From NCBI RefSeq assembly GCF_003711515.1, contig NW_021167079.1:857471-921470 (forward strand): 64,000 bases of DNA, in the 5' to 3' direction. How positions within the stretch are numbered: position 1 is the first letter of the stretch; the number at the start of each line of letters is the position of its first letter. The DNA is from Sodiomyces alkalinus F11. Its lineage: Eukaryota; Ascomycota; Sordariomycetes; Glomerellales; Plectosphaerellaceae. The notes under the pieces are model-generated. The model was not told the origin of the DNA. It saw only the letters and a program-made list of their open reading frames with translations, and searched no databases. The position numbers were made by a program, and so were the translations under genes. Below, one piece after another: positions 23,559 to 34,556 of this stretch.

Positions 23559-25270
23559 GAATTATCGCCTATAAACCCGAAATTTAGCACCTATTATAAC
23601 TAGAGCGACGTCGACATTCCCGTTATCTCCCTATTACCCGACTTCTTCTAACGCCTACTATATGCGGATACCGTCTAAGCCACGGATTATCGTAAAAGGA
23701 TCCGTTAATATAATAATACCTTTACGTTTACTTCTATATAATATACAGAGACCCGTTAAGGTGCCGCTGCCGGTAGCGTAATAGTTTTCTAGATCCACGG
23801 TACTCTTTACTATTATACGGGGCCGTTAAGTGCTATAAGCTAACTCCCCGCCTTTACCTAGCTCTACTTTTACGATCTATAGGCTACCGCCGACTAACGC
23901 CTTATAAATACCTAAAGCCTTAACTCCACGCTTAACCGTTATATCCTTGGGGAGATTTCGGACTTCCTACACGAGTATAACCCTTTCGTCGACCTATATA
24001 AAACGGCCCGCGAATAGTTTAACTCCCTCCGTGAATAATGCCGTATAATACTTAACCCCTGTATAGAATTAGTTATTAAGCAGGGCGCCGATATACGACG
24101 CGAGAATCTACCCGTTATAGATAAGGTTACGGCTATTATACCGGATAAGTAGGGTGAATATTATTATAGGGATATTATTATCGTAGAGAGACGGTCTAAC
24201 GGTAGCGTTAACGGCCTTAGGCGGATAGACTACGAGTATCCTGCCTATCTACCGTTATCTTACCCGCTTATATATCCGCGAGGCGGTTCCGGATATTACT
24301 AGCAGTTATACTTATAGGATATTTATAACTATTAGCGGCAGAATACCAAGATAAAGTTCCGTTAATTCTGCCGGTATATACTATACCTATAACACTAGCA
24401 GAGGTTCGTGCCCTTTACCTATAGCCGTCTTTTCTAGTAGTTTTTAGTAGACCTATAGGTATCCTGCGATTAGAAGAAGCTTTTATAGATCTAGTAGCAC
24501 TAGAACTAGTTACGGGCTAACGTATATAACGGCTTACGGGATTAGGCGTATAAGGCTAACGGCGATACCCGTAGTATTAGCCGACGGATTATCTTACCGT
24601 TATATTATATTAGCGGCTAGCGGTTTATTTTATAGTGCTATTAGAATTCTATAGTAATTATACGGGCTCTCGGTACTCTAACCTTTTATATTACCTTTAC
24701 GGCTAATCCTACCTAGCCAGAGATTATACAAGAGCTTTAGCCAGCTTAGACTATTAATGACCGGCCCGATTTAGTCGGCCGTGTATTCGAGTTAAAGTCC
24801 CGCGACCTAGAATAATAGCTACGCGATAGTCTATTTAGTAAGTTTACGGGGATTATATAGACCGTGGAATACTAGAAGCGTAGTCTTTTACACCGTTATA
24901 TCCTTCTTTTCTTTACGCCGCGGGCGGCCGAGATATATAAGGACCCCGTAACTATCGATAAGGTTATCTCTACGGAGCTACTAAACCGCGAGTCGGATCC
25001 TACTAGCCGTCTTTTTAATATTATTAGTAAGAATATAATATATAGTCCTTACGGTAATAATAAGCCTTCTACGCCGTGTATATAGCTATAGCCTAGCGAT
25101 AAGAACCGTATAAAGTGCTCTAAGCGGTTCCCTAAGCCGTACTGTCTAGAGACGACTATACGGGAGGATAGTTATCCCGAATATAGGCACCGTAACTCTA
25201 GCCTGTATATTATAAAAAGAGGCCGCGCGGGAGAGGTCCCCCTTAATAACCGTTTTATTATTCCCTAGAG

Positions 25271-25407
25271 CCTATATCTCTGCCTCCGCTATAAATGCCT
25301 ATATTAACGTTAAGATTTACGGATCTATTAAGGTAAGTTATCTTCTCCTATATATCTGCCTCCGTTATAGCGTATATACTAACGTTATCTTTTACGAATT
25401 TATTTAG
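25271..25407 (+). repeat. Tandem duplication whose second copy looks like an intron
   Basis: The segment from 25271 (cctatat...) recurs from 25347 (cctatat...), offset 75-76 bases, with clear but imperfect identity over about 60 bases. The stretch 25333-25407 is 75 nt, starts GTAAGT, holds TACTAAC at 25377-25383 and ends TTTATTTAG. Skipping it joins KIYGSIK to AIKYVYKYVYKG, which is the arrangement usual in Helitron Rep proteins. Confidence 0.7.
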
Positions 25408-28400
25408 GCGATTAAGTACGTCTATAAATACGTTTATAAGGGCACTAACCGCACGACTACGTGTATATCGGGCAAAGAGGGCGAGGACGAGGTTAATATC
25501 TATCTCTAGAGCCGCTATATTAGTCCTGTAGAGGCCGTTATTTAGTTATTCGAGTTCCCCGTGCACCGTGAGTATCCGCCCGTTATACGTCTTCCGGTTC
25601 ACCTTAAGGGATAATAGCCTATATACTTCGGCGATAATATAACCGTAAGCTAAATTAAGCGTATATTATAGGAGCGAAAGACTTAGCTAATAGCCGTTTT
25701 CGACTATAACCGTAATAACGCTAATAGCCGCGAGTTATTCTATTACTAGTTTCCTAGCCGTTATACGTGGAAACCGTAGCAGTTTACTTAGTAGCCGAGG
25801 CAGCGTGGATTTTAAATCGGCCGTCTACGGTATATACTCCTAACGGCTAGAAAGGCGTACTATTTACGGTTACTCTTAGTCTCTGTTAAAGGGCCGACTT
25901 CCTTTACTAACCTTTATACCGTGGAGGGGACTATCTATAATACCTACCGCGAGGCCTGCATTACGGCCGGCCTTCTACACGATAACTATTACTAGGTTAC
26001 CTATTTTAAGGAGGCCGTTCTTTAAAAGACCGGGCGTGCATTACGGGAGCTATTTATCGTCGCTCTAATACACGGGGATATTTCCGGTCTAGTATCGATC
26101 TAGGAGAGGTTTACGGAGTCTATATACGATAACCTGTCTTACACGTTATAACGCTAATACTTCCGATATCCTGCCGATCTAAAACGCCCGTATATCGATT
26201 ATAGCCTTTATCTTATATACTCGCGGCTCCTTGAGGTAAGCAGGACTATTACGGAGTTTAGGCTACCCGCGCCTTTACACGACTAACACCGTACAACCGG
26301 TAATATATTATTAATTACGGAGACTTACGATCGCGATACCTAGGCTACGGTATATAAAGATATCTACTATCGGTTTAACTAGAGCCAGGCTACGGTGTTT
26401 AGCCAGGTTATAGCTACTATTAAATCTTATAGCCGCGGCGCCCGTTTCTTTTTATAGGGCCCCGGCGGTATAGGGAAGATATTCGTATACCGTGGTCTTT
26501 ACGCGTATTTCCGGTCACGCGGGCAGATTATACTCTATATAGTATCCTCTAGCATCGCGGACGTTTTTCTTAAGGGTGGCTATATAGTCTATTCGCGGTT
26601 TAAGATCCCCTTATAGGTTAATAACGCCTCGACCTATAACGTACTAAAGAATTCGGACCTTATAGCGTTACTATAGGAGACGGTTCTTATTATCTAGGAC
26701 GAGGTTCCTATATAGTATAAATTCTGTTTCGAGGCCGTTAATCGTATATTACGGGATATACTAAGCTATAACGATTACCTCTTTAGCAGTATTCCGGTTA
26801 TCTTCGGGGGCGATTTTACCTAAATCCTACCTATTATTCGTAATAGTAGTCGGGCGTAGATTATATACGCCTACTTCTAGCGGTCCTCTATCTAGCCGTA
26901 ACTTAGTATTCTTTACTTAACGGAGAATATGCGGGTTACCTCTACCGACCCCGATAATCGGGCGTTTATCTAATAGTTATAGGACCTCTCCTATAATACC
27001 GCTCTTCATGGGTTAATCGACCTTTTCCCTGCTATCACGGTTATTTACGAAATTATCTATTTATACGGGCGTATTTACCCGACTACCTTACTAAAGCAGG
27101 CCCCGTTAGACTATATAGTCTTCGTTAACCGCGTTATTCTAATAATATATAATACCACTATCACGGAGATTAACGGGCAGATACTCAGGCGACTACCTGG
27201 CTAATCACGCGTTTACTAGGCCGAGAATTCGGTCGCTAATTGGGTAAAAGATACTAACGGTCCTACGCCGGAACTAGTATTAGAGTTTTTAATATAGTTA
27301 GAGTTCGCCTCTATCCCGCCCGCACGGCTTAAGCTAAAGGTCGGTGCGCCCGTTATACTTATATGGAACCTTAGCCCGTAGCAGAGATTATATAACGGCA
27401 CGCGTATAGTTATTTTACGGATAGCGCGTAATATGCTAGAGGTTAAGGTGCTATCCGGAATACACACTAACGAGGTAGTATTTATCCCCTATATCTATTT
27501 AGATTCTAATAAGGAGGACTACCCGTATATTATCTGGCGCCGTTAACTCCTATTACGGCTTTATTTCGCGATAACGATTAATAAGTTATAAGGGTAATCG
27601 TTTAGTACGGTCGGCGTGGATTTCCGGTAGCACACCTTTATACACGGTTAGTTTTACGTTACCGTATTAAGAGATACGGATATTAGGAACCTATTAGTAT
27701 TATTACCGGCGTAGGAGGGTTAGGCGGTATAGAATAGCAGGCGTATATCTAATATTATATACCTAGAGGTCTTAATTTAAATATTCTAATAGTTACTTTA
27801 CGGGGGCACGATATTAATAGTTATAATTATAGTCGTAGTATTCGTAGTTAGGATTCCTTATTATATAGCGTATAGTATAGGCGGGATAAAGTAAATTAAC
27901 TATATCCGAGCCACGAATACCTAAAAGCAAAAGTAAAAAAATAACCGTAAATCCTCTATAAAGTAAAAAAAAAATATAAAAAAATATAAATAAAAACCCT
28001 AGTAGTAAACCCGCGACCGTGCTGCTTTAACGCTTTACGGCCGGGATACTATTCTTTAGAGCCGAGATAATATTCTTATAGAACTATATTATATCTTTTT
28101 TTTACGCCGTTATCATACCCGTAGGGAGTAGGACGCCTAGCACTTTAACGTTACCGAAAGTAACGGGCGCGGGCGTAGGCGCGGCAAAAGGGGCGGTAAA
28201 GCAGGCGGTAAAGGGGGGGGTGGAGGGAGTATACGTTACGGGCGGCGCTACGGTATTAATAGGGGGGGGCGCGGGTATTACGGTTATTCTAGACGGGCTA
28301 GCTATAGTAGCGGGAAGGGGGGGAGGGGGGGGCGCGGCAGTTATAGTCTTCTTAGCCTTCTTTAATAAAAGCGTAGGAGTTCCTATAGTATTATAAATCT

Positions 28401-28479
28401 ATTAGTTAGTATAGGAAAACGAATATTACGGCTATTTCCGGCTTACCTATAAGCGCGGTATACTTCTTCCCTTTAAAAA

Positions 28480-28990
28480 GAGGCGGGAGTAGCGGGAGGG
28501 GGGGGGGCGGGAGCGGCGGGGTTAGCGGCGGTAGGAGTGCTATTAGCGGTAGCGGCGGCGCGGAACGAATACTTACTACCCTCGGAATTAAAATAGCAGT
28601 TACTATAACTGCCGTTAACGATATTAAGGACCGTAAAGCACTTTATAAATAGTCCGTCTTTATTACTATAATACTTATAGTCTTAGATATTACCGACTAG
28701 GGTTATTATAATAGCCTCGCGGTTAGCCGTGCGGTTAAGGTTAAGGTTTTTATCCTTATATAGTATAAGGTCCTGTTTAACCTATTTACGGTAACCGTTA
28801 ACGCGTGGAATAATAGTTAAGTAGTAATTAATAATATACCCGAAGGCCGCGTATAGTTATTAACGCCTTAGAGTCTTTATAGGCGGCGTTATAAATAAGG
28901 TTAATTCCCTTTATACGGGCGACCGTATAATTATCCTTTATAGGTATCGTCTTCTAAACGTGGTTACTAAAGGAGGAGGGAGGCTAGCGG
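28480..28990 (-). pseudogene. Second, antisense reading frame in the Helitron, RIP-inactivated
   Basis: Read on the minus strand, one continuous frame carries only TAG/TAA stops. It reads roughly YLTIIPRVNGYRK, DLILYKDKNLNLNRTANREA, then KYYSNKDGLFIKCFTVLN, a Cys/Tyr-rich patch GSYSNCYFNSEGS, and an Ala/Thr/Pro-rich tail. Several Tyr are probably former Cys (TGT or TGC to TAT or TAC), so the patch may once have been a zinc-knuckle-like C-x2-C-x(n)-C. I do not recognise the family. Some Helitrons carry accessory genes; this one lies downstream of the helicase and opposite to it. Confidence 0.55.
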
Positions 28991-29100
28991 GAAGGAGGCT
29001 ATCAGGAAGGAGGCTAATAGGAGGGAGGGCTAACGGGCGGGAGGGCTATTAGCGGGCAGGTCGTTAGCGGGCGGGTTATCGGCGTGCGGGTCGAATAGGC
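28975..29100. repeat. G-rich imperfect minisatellite
   Basis: Irregular units of about 14-20 bases built on GGAGGCTAnCGGGA and GCGGGCGGGT variants, inside the RIP-altered region on the 3' side of the Helitron. Confidence 0.6.
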
Positions 29101-29631
29101 TATACGCGCGGGAGGGGGTACTATCCGGGAAAAACAGTTTATACAGGAATTCTTCTTCTTCTCCTATAATAGGAGCGTTAAAGGGCGAGGGCGACTATGA
29201 GTCCCGCGAGCTAATAGGGGAATCGGATAGTACGGGCGGTATACTATAGATAGCGGTTAGTATTATCGCTTTTTATAGGGTTAACGCGTCTATTTATACC
29301 TATAACTTACCTAACGGCGAAGCTTCTACTGACCAGAAGCGGATGAGAAGGAGGGGAGTTAAAAGAATCGAAAGAAAATAGTTACTTAGTAGCGATATAA
29401 GGGATAATAACGATCGATTAATTAATTAACGGCTTTACTTCTATAAATAAGCACGTTTAGTATAATAAAGGGAGAACTATTGTATCGCGATACTAAAAAA
29501 ACCGTAATAAAAAAGTCGTCATAATATAGAAAATAGTAAATAGCAGTAAAATAACAGGAGGTAGGCGTTTAACGGTTATTTTCGGTTATTTTTCGGTTAT
29601 TTAATTATAGCGGGGCAGGTCATATAATAAG

Positions 29632-29660
29632 CCCCCCCCCCTAAGGGGGGGGGGGGGGGG
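29632..29660. repeat. Poly-C / CTAA / poly-G foldback
   Basis: A run of C, the bases ctaa, then a run of G, able to form a hairpin. It lies just at the end of the RIP-altered zone. Confidence 0.7.
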
Positions 29661-29676
29661 CGGGCCTCCCGCAGGG

Positions 29677-29721
29677 ACGAGCTTTACGGCGTTGCCCGTA
29701 GGGCAACCTGCTAAGCTCGTC
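29677..29721. repeat. Nested palindrome, candidate Helitron 3' terminus
   Basis: A 9-bp inverted repeat (GACGAGCTT / AAGCTCGTC) encloses a second stem GTTGCCC-GTA-GGGCAAC. CTAA follows the inner hairpin by three bases, the layout of a Helitron 3' end. Related words (GGGCAAC, GACGAG) recur at 29745-29759. Confidence 0.5.
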
Positions 29722-32700
29722 ACAGCTATTCTCATAAGGGCCCTTAGGGCAACGACGAGTATGCCAACTCATAGACAACCTGAGGTGTGGCATGGAGTTG
29801 TGGTAACTTATAATAAATCGCCTTGGAGAGTAGTTATGCATTATGATATGGCGAAGTGGCAAATGACAGGAAGGACAAGCAAGGTTTTAGTCGGAGGGAT
29901 CAAGATAAAGGCGAGTGAAGGGAAATAAATGTTGCTGTGAGGTGAGACTGCCTGGATGACTGTCTGGGAAAAGATGAAAGGAAAACAGGAAAGCGGTAAG
30001 TAAGATAAGATGCAGTAATGGTGAGATGTGAGATGAGTAAACGGGCCGAAATGAGAAGGCGAAGCAGAAAAAAAGAAAAGAAAAAAAAAAGAAAAAGGGT
30101 GTGACGCATTAATAATCGCACCATGGCACAATGTATATTGTTCCGAGTCCATTGTCTTGTTGGGATCTCACTGTCTCTCGGTCAGTGAGTCCCGAGTATG
30201 GTCTTTCAGATGAGTTGTTGCATTCCTCGTTCCATCCGTCCTTTTCCAACCCAGTTTCACATTAAATCACCAGCCCTTATAAAACAGGGTTGAAAAAATT
30301 CGTAATGAGAGCTGAGAGCCGTCGTAATAACGATACAGACTGTTTGCTGGTCGGGTAGCCCGTGGGATGACTAAAGGGCGACTTGCATCTTCATGACGTC
30401 GTGCATTCGACCAAGCGTTCGAAAGTCCCCTACGAAACAGAGGGAAAAGATCTTCCTGGCCCACTCCTTTCCGTTGATGCCGCTACGTGTACGTGTAGCA
30501 TGGAGGATAAGCTCACACGTGTTCGTCGTCGAGATACGACCAAACTAGAGGTGACGGTCTTTTTAAGCGTCCTACTCATTCTCTCGTTTCTCGTGTTTGA
30601 GTATTTCTCAGGACGGGACTAGCCGTGAGGTGAAAATGGCCGCAGATACAAAGTACGGATATATGCTACTTTGTACGAAGTATAGGTACGAAGTAAATTC
30701 CCACGCGACTTGCGTCACTATGATTGTTTTTATAATTTGGACATTTTTTTTTTCTTTTCTTTTTTCGTTTCTTTTTCAGACAGGGACAAAAGGGCAAGGT
30801 ACGAGTCAGGATCTGCCGCTTGTCTCATCAAGTCAGCTACCGACCCGACACAATGAAAATGTCTTAGTCCGTTGGGTTTCACAGCGGCTATCTCCGCCTC
30901 TTAGAACGAAATAACGACACGGCGTCGGTAGAATGTCGGCCATTGAATACGAAGCACTTGTGGGAAAAGAAGAGGAAAATGGAAATAGGGCAGTAACAAG
31001 AAAGAAAAAAAAAAAGGGGGGGGGGGGAAAAGAAAAAAGGAAAACCGCTACATGGGGTGGAAAACTTGTGGGCCATCCGGTCCAGGGCTTAGCGACTTGG
31101 ACCGGTTGTCACACGTTTGGGTGGCTAACCGTTCCTCTTGACCCTTCGTAATTTTATCGCTGGGTGTTTCCAGAACAGCCGGCCTGTTTCCTAGTGTCGA
31201 CGGCGGGAGTGCCAACGACAGATGACACATGGGGATTGTACGTTGTACATACGTCCACTGCCGGCATACCGAGGATCGGAGAATCTGCAAGGTGTAAGTG
31301 TACGGAGTCATGACTGTGGAAAGTGCGTAATTAGGTATTTGAAAGCCCGCAGAGGCCCTTTTTTTCTTTTCTTTTTCTTTTTCTTTTTCTTTTTCTTTTT
31401 CTTTTTCTTTTTTAGCCCAACTGTTTTCCCGTCTGAATATGAAGACCATCGATCGGCAAGGTGGTACGGATACTGATACATTGGCTGCATGTGCAGCAAG
31501 TTGTGCTACTTTGCAATTTAACTTTGACTCTGTACGTGTCCTTCGACTCTGTACGTGTCTTCAGGGCGAGGTAAGGGGGAAGCTCGTAGTAGTACTTCGT
31601 CGAAGAAGTTTATTAGGTAATGAGCTGGCAGGAATATGGGATTGAGATGGAGGAGTACCGAGTAAAAAGGAAGGAAAAGGAAGAGGCCGGTCAGTTTACA
31701 ACGTATCGGTTTGTTCGTTTGCCTACCTTCGTTCTATAAAGTATTGGGTAGAGGTACGTTGTCTGTGTTCCGGTACAGTACCGAGGACTTGGACCTACTC
31801 GGCCTGCACTAGTAATTGCGAAGTGCTATATACGGATCCTACGGAGTGCAAAGTACGAGTACCTGATGGATGATGGCTGGCTGGACCCAAAATGTCACAT
31901 TTTGCACGTGTTGGACACAACAACAACCGCAGCCCAACCGCCCATTCCCCCTGACTAATCCCCTTTCAGCCTAGCGCATACCACTTTGCCCAGGATCCGG
32001 GAGGATGAAGATGAGGATCAGGATCACAGGTCGATCAAGAAGAGAAGGGCAGTTCAGTTATCGTCCCTTGCCTCTCTTCTCTCTGTTATGATTCTGCTTC
32101 CCTCGGGAGTCTCCCCTTTACATTGTGTGTTGTTCTTGTTCGTCATCGACCCATCATCGTCACTGGAGATCCCATCCCGGCAAACCCTGTTTCTCATCAG
32201 ACTAAAAAGACATCCCTACCCTGTCCATGCGTGGACGGGCGAACGTATCGTGGCCAGGCCAGAGTGGAATCGACCCAGACACCTGCATGTCGGTGGGGAT
32301 CTTGGTTGAGGACGTGGCCCTTGGTGGTCCCTCGTATCTTTTCCCTGTTCCCTGACTGGTCGCGAGGCACCCTTGCTCGCCGGCCCCCCCTTTCGTCCTC
32401 GCCTCCTCTTCCCGCTCCACTTGCTAAGCGCAGAGGAGCCCAGATTTGCCCGGTAAATCAAGGCATCAACATCGACGTTGTGTGGTCTGGTTCACCATTA
32501 TGGCTGGGTCCTTGCGCCAAAAGGCAAGGTCAGGGCTTCGGCCTTGCCCTTGGCCCTACCACGTCCCCCCCGGTCGTGCACATCGATGCCGGTTGGCCTC
32601 CTCCTCTCTTAAGTAGGCCGGGCCCTCGTTCATCGCGACCTGAATGCCAAGTCTCGGGCTTTCACCCTTTTTCTCTCTTTCTCTCTCTTCTCGTTGTTCT

Positions 32701-32853
32701 CCGTTTTCACTCGCTCTCTGCAAGTCAGTCCTTCGTTTTTTTCCCTTCTTTTCTTTGCCACATTCTTTCGCGAATTTAAACCTGTCGCTTTTTTGATACC
32801 ATCAGGAGAACAACTAGAAACCGAGAAACGAAACAAATTACCCCTTCACAAAA
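29722..32853. other. Intergenic, no gene seen
   Basis: From the right flank of the Helitron to the GPI-protein gene. It contains A-rich patches (30067-30098, 31003-31040), a T/C microsatellite and a pyrimidine-rich promoter-like stretch from 32660 to 32760. Short frames on both strands do not look coding. Confidence 0.6.
31358..31413. repeat. (TTTTTC)n microsatellite
   Basis: Seven to eight near-perfect hexanucleotide units on the plus strand. Confidence 0.9.
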
Positions 32854-34556
32854 ATGCGTGCTGTTCTATTGGGCTTGAGCGCCCTCACCGTCGCCGTCCA
32901 GGCGACCGAGTGGCCCTACTGCGTATGCTGAAACCCGTCCCCCTTCCTCTCCTTACCCCCTTACCCTGACCCGTCGTCTAACAGTAGCCCTCTTAGGAAA
33001 CCGACAACTGCTACCGCAACCTGGTCGACGACCGCTACATCGACCAGGCCGAAGCCTTCTGCCCCGAGTTCCTCGCCGGCACCACCACCGCCCCCGAGGC
33101 CATCCCTACCGACTTCGGTAACTGCAACGAGGACGTCTACCGCGTGTCCTCCGCCTGCTCTTGCATCACCTACTGGGCCACCCACACCAGCGAGGTCCCC
33201 GTCAGCACCGAGGCGCCGCCCGCTCCTTCCAGCACCGAGGACTGCGAGTCTACCGTCAGCGATGAGCTTCCTCTTCCCACGAGCGAGGCTCCCGTCCCGT
33301 CCAGCGAGGCCCCTCTTCCCTCCAGCGAGGCCCCTCTTCCCTCCAGCGAGGCTCCTCTTCCCTCCAGCGAGGCCCCTCTTCCGTCTAGCGAGGCTCCTCT
33401 TCCCTCCTCTTCGGAGGAAGTCTCTCCCAGCAGCGACGTTCCGGCACCGTCTTCCACCGAGGACTGCGAGTCCACTGTCTCGAGCGGCTATCCCGTCTAT
33501 CCTTCCAGCGAGGTAGTTGTTCCTACCAGCGAGGTTCCTGCTCCTGTTCCGTCCTCTTCGAGCGAGGAGGTCCCCCTCCCGTCGAGCGAGGCTCCTCTTC
33601 CCTCCTCTTCCGAGGAGGCCCCTCTGCCGTCCAGCGAGGCTCCTATCCCTTCCAAGTCTGAGGAAGTCCCCGCTCCTTCCAGCACTGAGGACTGCGAGTC
33701 GACCGCCTCCGACGCCCTGCCCCAACCCCCCGCCAGCGAGGAGCCGACCCCCTCCGGGCCCTCCAGCCCGTCTGAGCCCGCCAGCACGGAGGACTGCGAG
33801 TCGACCACCACCGATGCCTCGCCCCAGCCCCCTCCTACCGACGGCGTGCCTGGCCCGTCGCCGTCGCCTTCTGCCCCTCACGATGGTGGGCTCACCACCG
33901 ACGTGACCATCACCAAGACCAAGACGAAGACCACCACCGACTGCGACTGCGACGACGACGACGACGAGTACCCCCCGGCGCCCACCGAGCCTGTCACCCC
34001 CTCCGAGGTCATCCCCTCCGACGCCATCATCAGCGAGACCACCGTCGTTGTGATTCCCGTGCCCTCGGAGAGCTGCGTGGAAGACGAGGAGACCACCACC
34101 ACCACCGTCCAGACCACCGTTTACACCACCGAGACCGTCTACACCCAGACCAGCAGCTGGGTCACCTCCGTCATCCCCCAGCCCCCCGTCTCCGAGGTTC
34201 CCGCTCCCATCCCCGAGGTTTCTTCTCCCGTCCCGGAGCTCCCCGTTGAGTCGGAGCTCCCTGAATTCCCGGAGGTGCCTGAGCCCGAGCCGGAGCTGCC
34301 CGAATTCCCCGAGGAGCCGGAGCCGGAGCCTGAGTTGCCCGAAGAAGAAGAGCCTGAAGTTCCCGAGGAGCCCGAGCAGCCCACCGAGCCGGAGCCCATC
34401 TTCCCCGGCGAGCCCGAGCAGCCCGACGCCACCGTCCCCGCGGTTCCGACCGACACGAGCGAGCCTCCCGTCGAGGTCCCTAACGCTGCTGCGCGCCTCG
34501 GCTCGGGCGTCGAGTACGTCGTTGCCGCTGCTGGTATCCTGTTTGCTCTGCTGTGA
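32854..34556 (+). CDS. Secreted, repetitive Ser/Pro/Glu-rich GPI-anchored protein
   Basis: Exons 32854-32922 and 32997-34556 (intron gtatgc...cttag) join in phase 0; 542 residues. Residues 1-17 form a signal peptide. A Cys-rich N-terminal domain follows (about 23-85), with patterns NCYRNLVDDRY, AFCPEF, GNCN and ACSCITYW, shared from memory by many secreted proteins of ascomycetes. Then come five to six 7-residue units SSEAPLP, four or more copies of STEDCEST, a Thr-rich stretch with DCDCDDDDDE, and a Pro/Glu-rich stalk. The C-terminus (NAAARLGSGVEYVVAAAGIL and a last hydrophobic end) fits a GPI-attachment signal. It is probably a wall or surface protein, heavily O-glycosylated. No enzymatic domain is seen. 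Confidence 0.85.
33280..33420 (+). repeat. Coding 21-bp minisatellite (SSEAPLP units)
   Basis: Near-identical 21-base units in the GPI-protein gene, suited to length change by slippage or unequal crossing-over. Confidence 0.85.

Larger units (their letters stand above)
22880..27894 (+). pseudogene. Helitron Rep/helicase, inactivated by RIP
   Basis: A conceptual reading frame runs the whole length with dozens of internal stops, all TAG or TAA (from CAG, CAA or TGG) and no TGA seen. Frame 1 covers 22880-23490, frame 0 covers 23559 to about 25299, and frame 1 resumes to 27894. The first change is explained by a 68-nt intron, the second by one extra base near 25300. Recognisable parts: Helitron_like_N segments (FTFTSI near 23720; YLPLSYPLIYPRGG near 24246), the region around ALGTLTFYITFTANPT near 24670 before the Rep-type core, RPDLVGRVFELK near 24765, then AIKYVYKYVYKG at 25408. 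The Pif1-like SF1 helicase has Walker A GPGGIGK (26458), a DEVPI Walker B-like site near 26700, VIFGGDF near 26800 and the C-terminal TINKL*G*SFSTVGVDFR near 27570. It would have encoded the rolling-circle transposase. Confidence 0.9.
22580..29720 (+). mobile_element. RIP-degraded autonomous Helitron
   Basis: About 7.1 kb almost free of CpA and TpG but rich in TpA and still rich in CpG. That is the mark of repeat-induced point mutation (C to T at CpA on either strand), not of CpG deamination. Inside is a Rep/helicase gene on + and a second decayed frame on -. The 5' end (expected TC) is not identified; it should lie near 22440-22600. A candidate 3' end is the stem GTTGCCC/GGGCAAC with loop GTA at 29694-29710, followed three bases later by CTAA (29714-29717), which fits the Helitron rule of a hairpin before CTRR. 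Both ends need an unmutated relative for proof. The DNA outside is not RIP-altered, so the mutation is confined to the repeat. Confidence 0.85.

Noticed and set aside
27216..27467. 83-codon minus-strand frame inside the Helitron
   Set aside because: Antisense to the helicase C-terminal region; open only because RIP removed some stops by chance.
22580..29630. Centromere or rDNA-like AT-rich region
   Set aside because: GC is lowered only by CpA loss, CpG remains frequent and transposase motifs run through it.
32961..33881. 306-codon minus-strand frame rich in GGKRSLAGGKRGLA-like units
   Set aside because: It mirrors the coding repeats of the GPI protein on the other strand.
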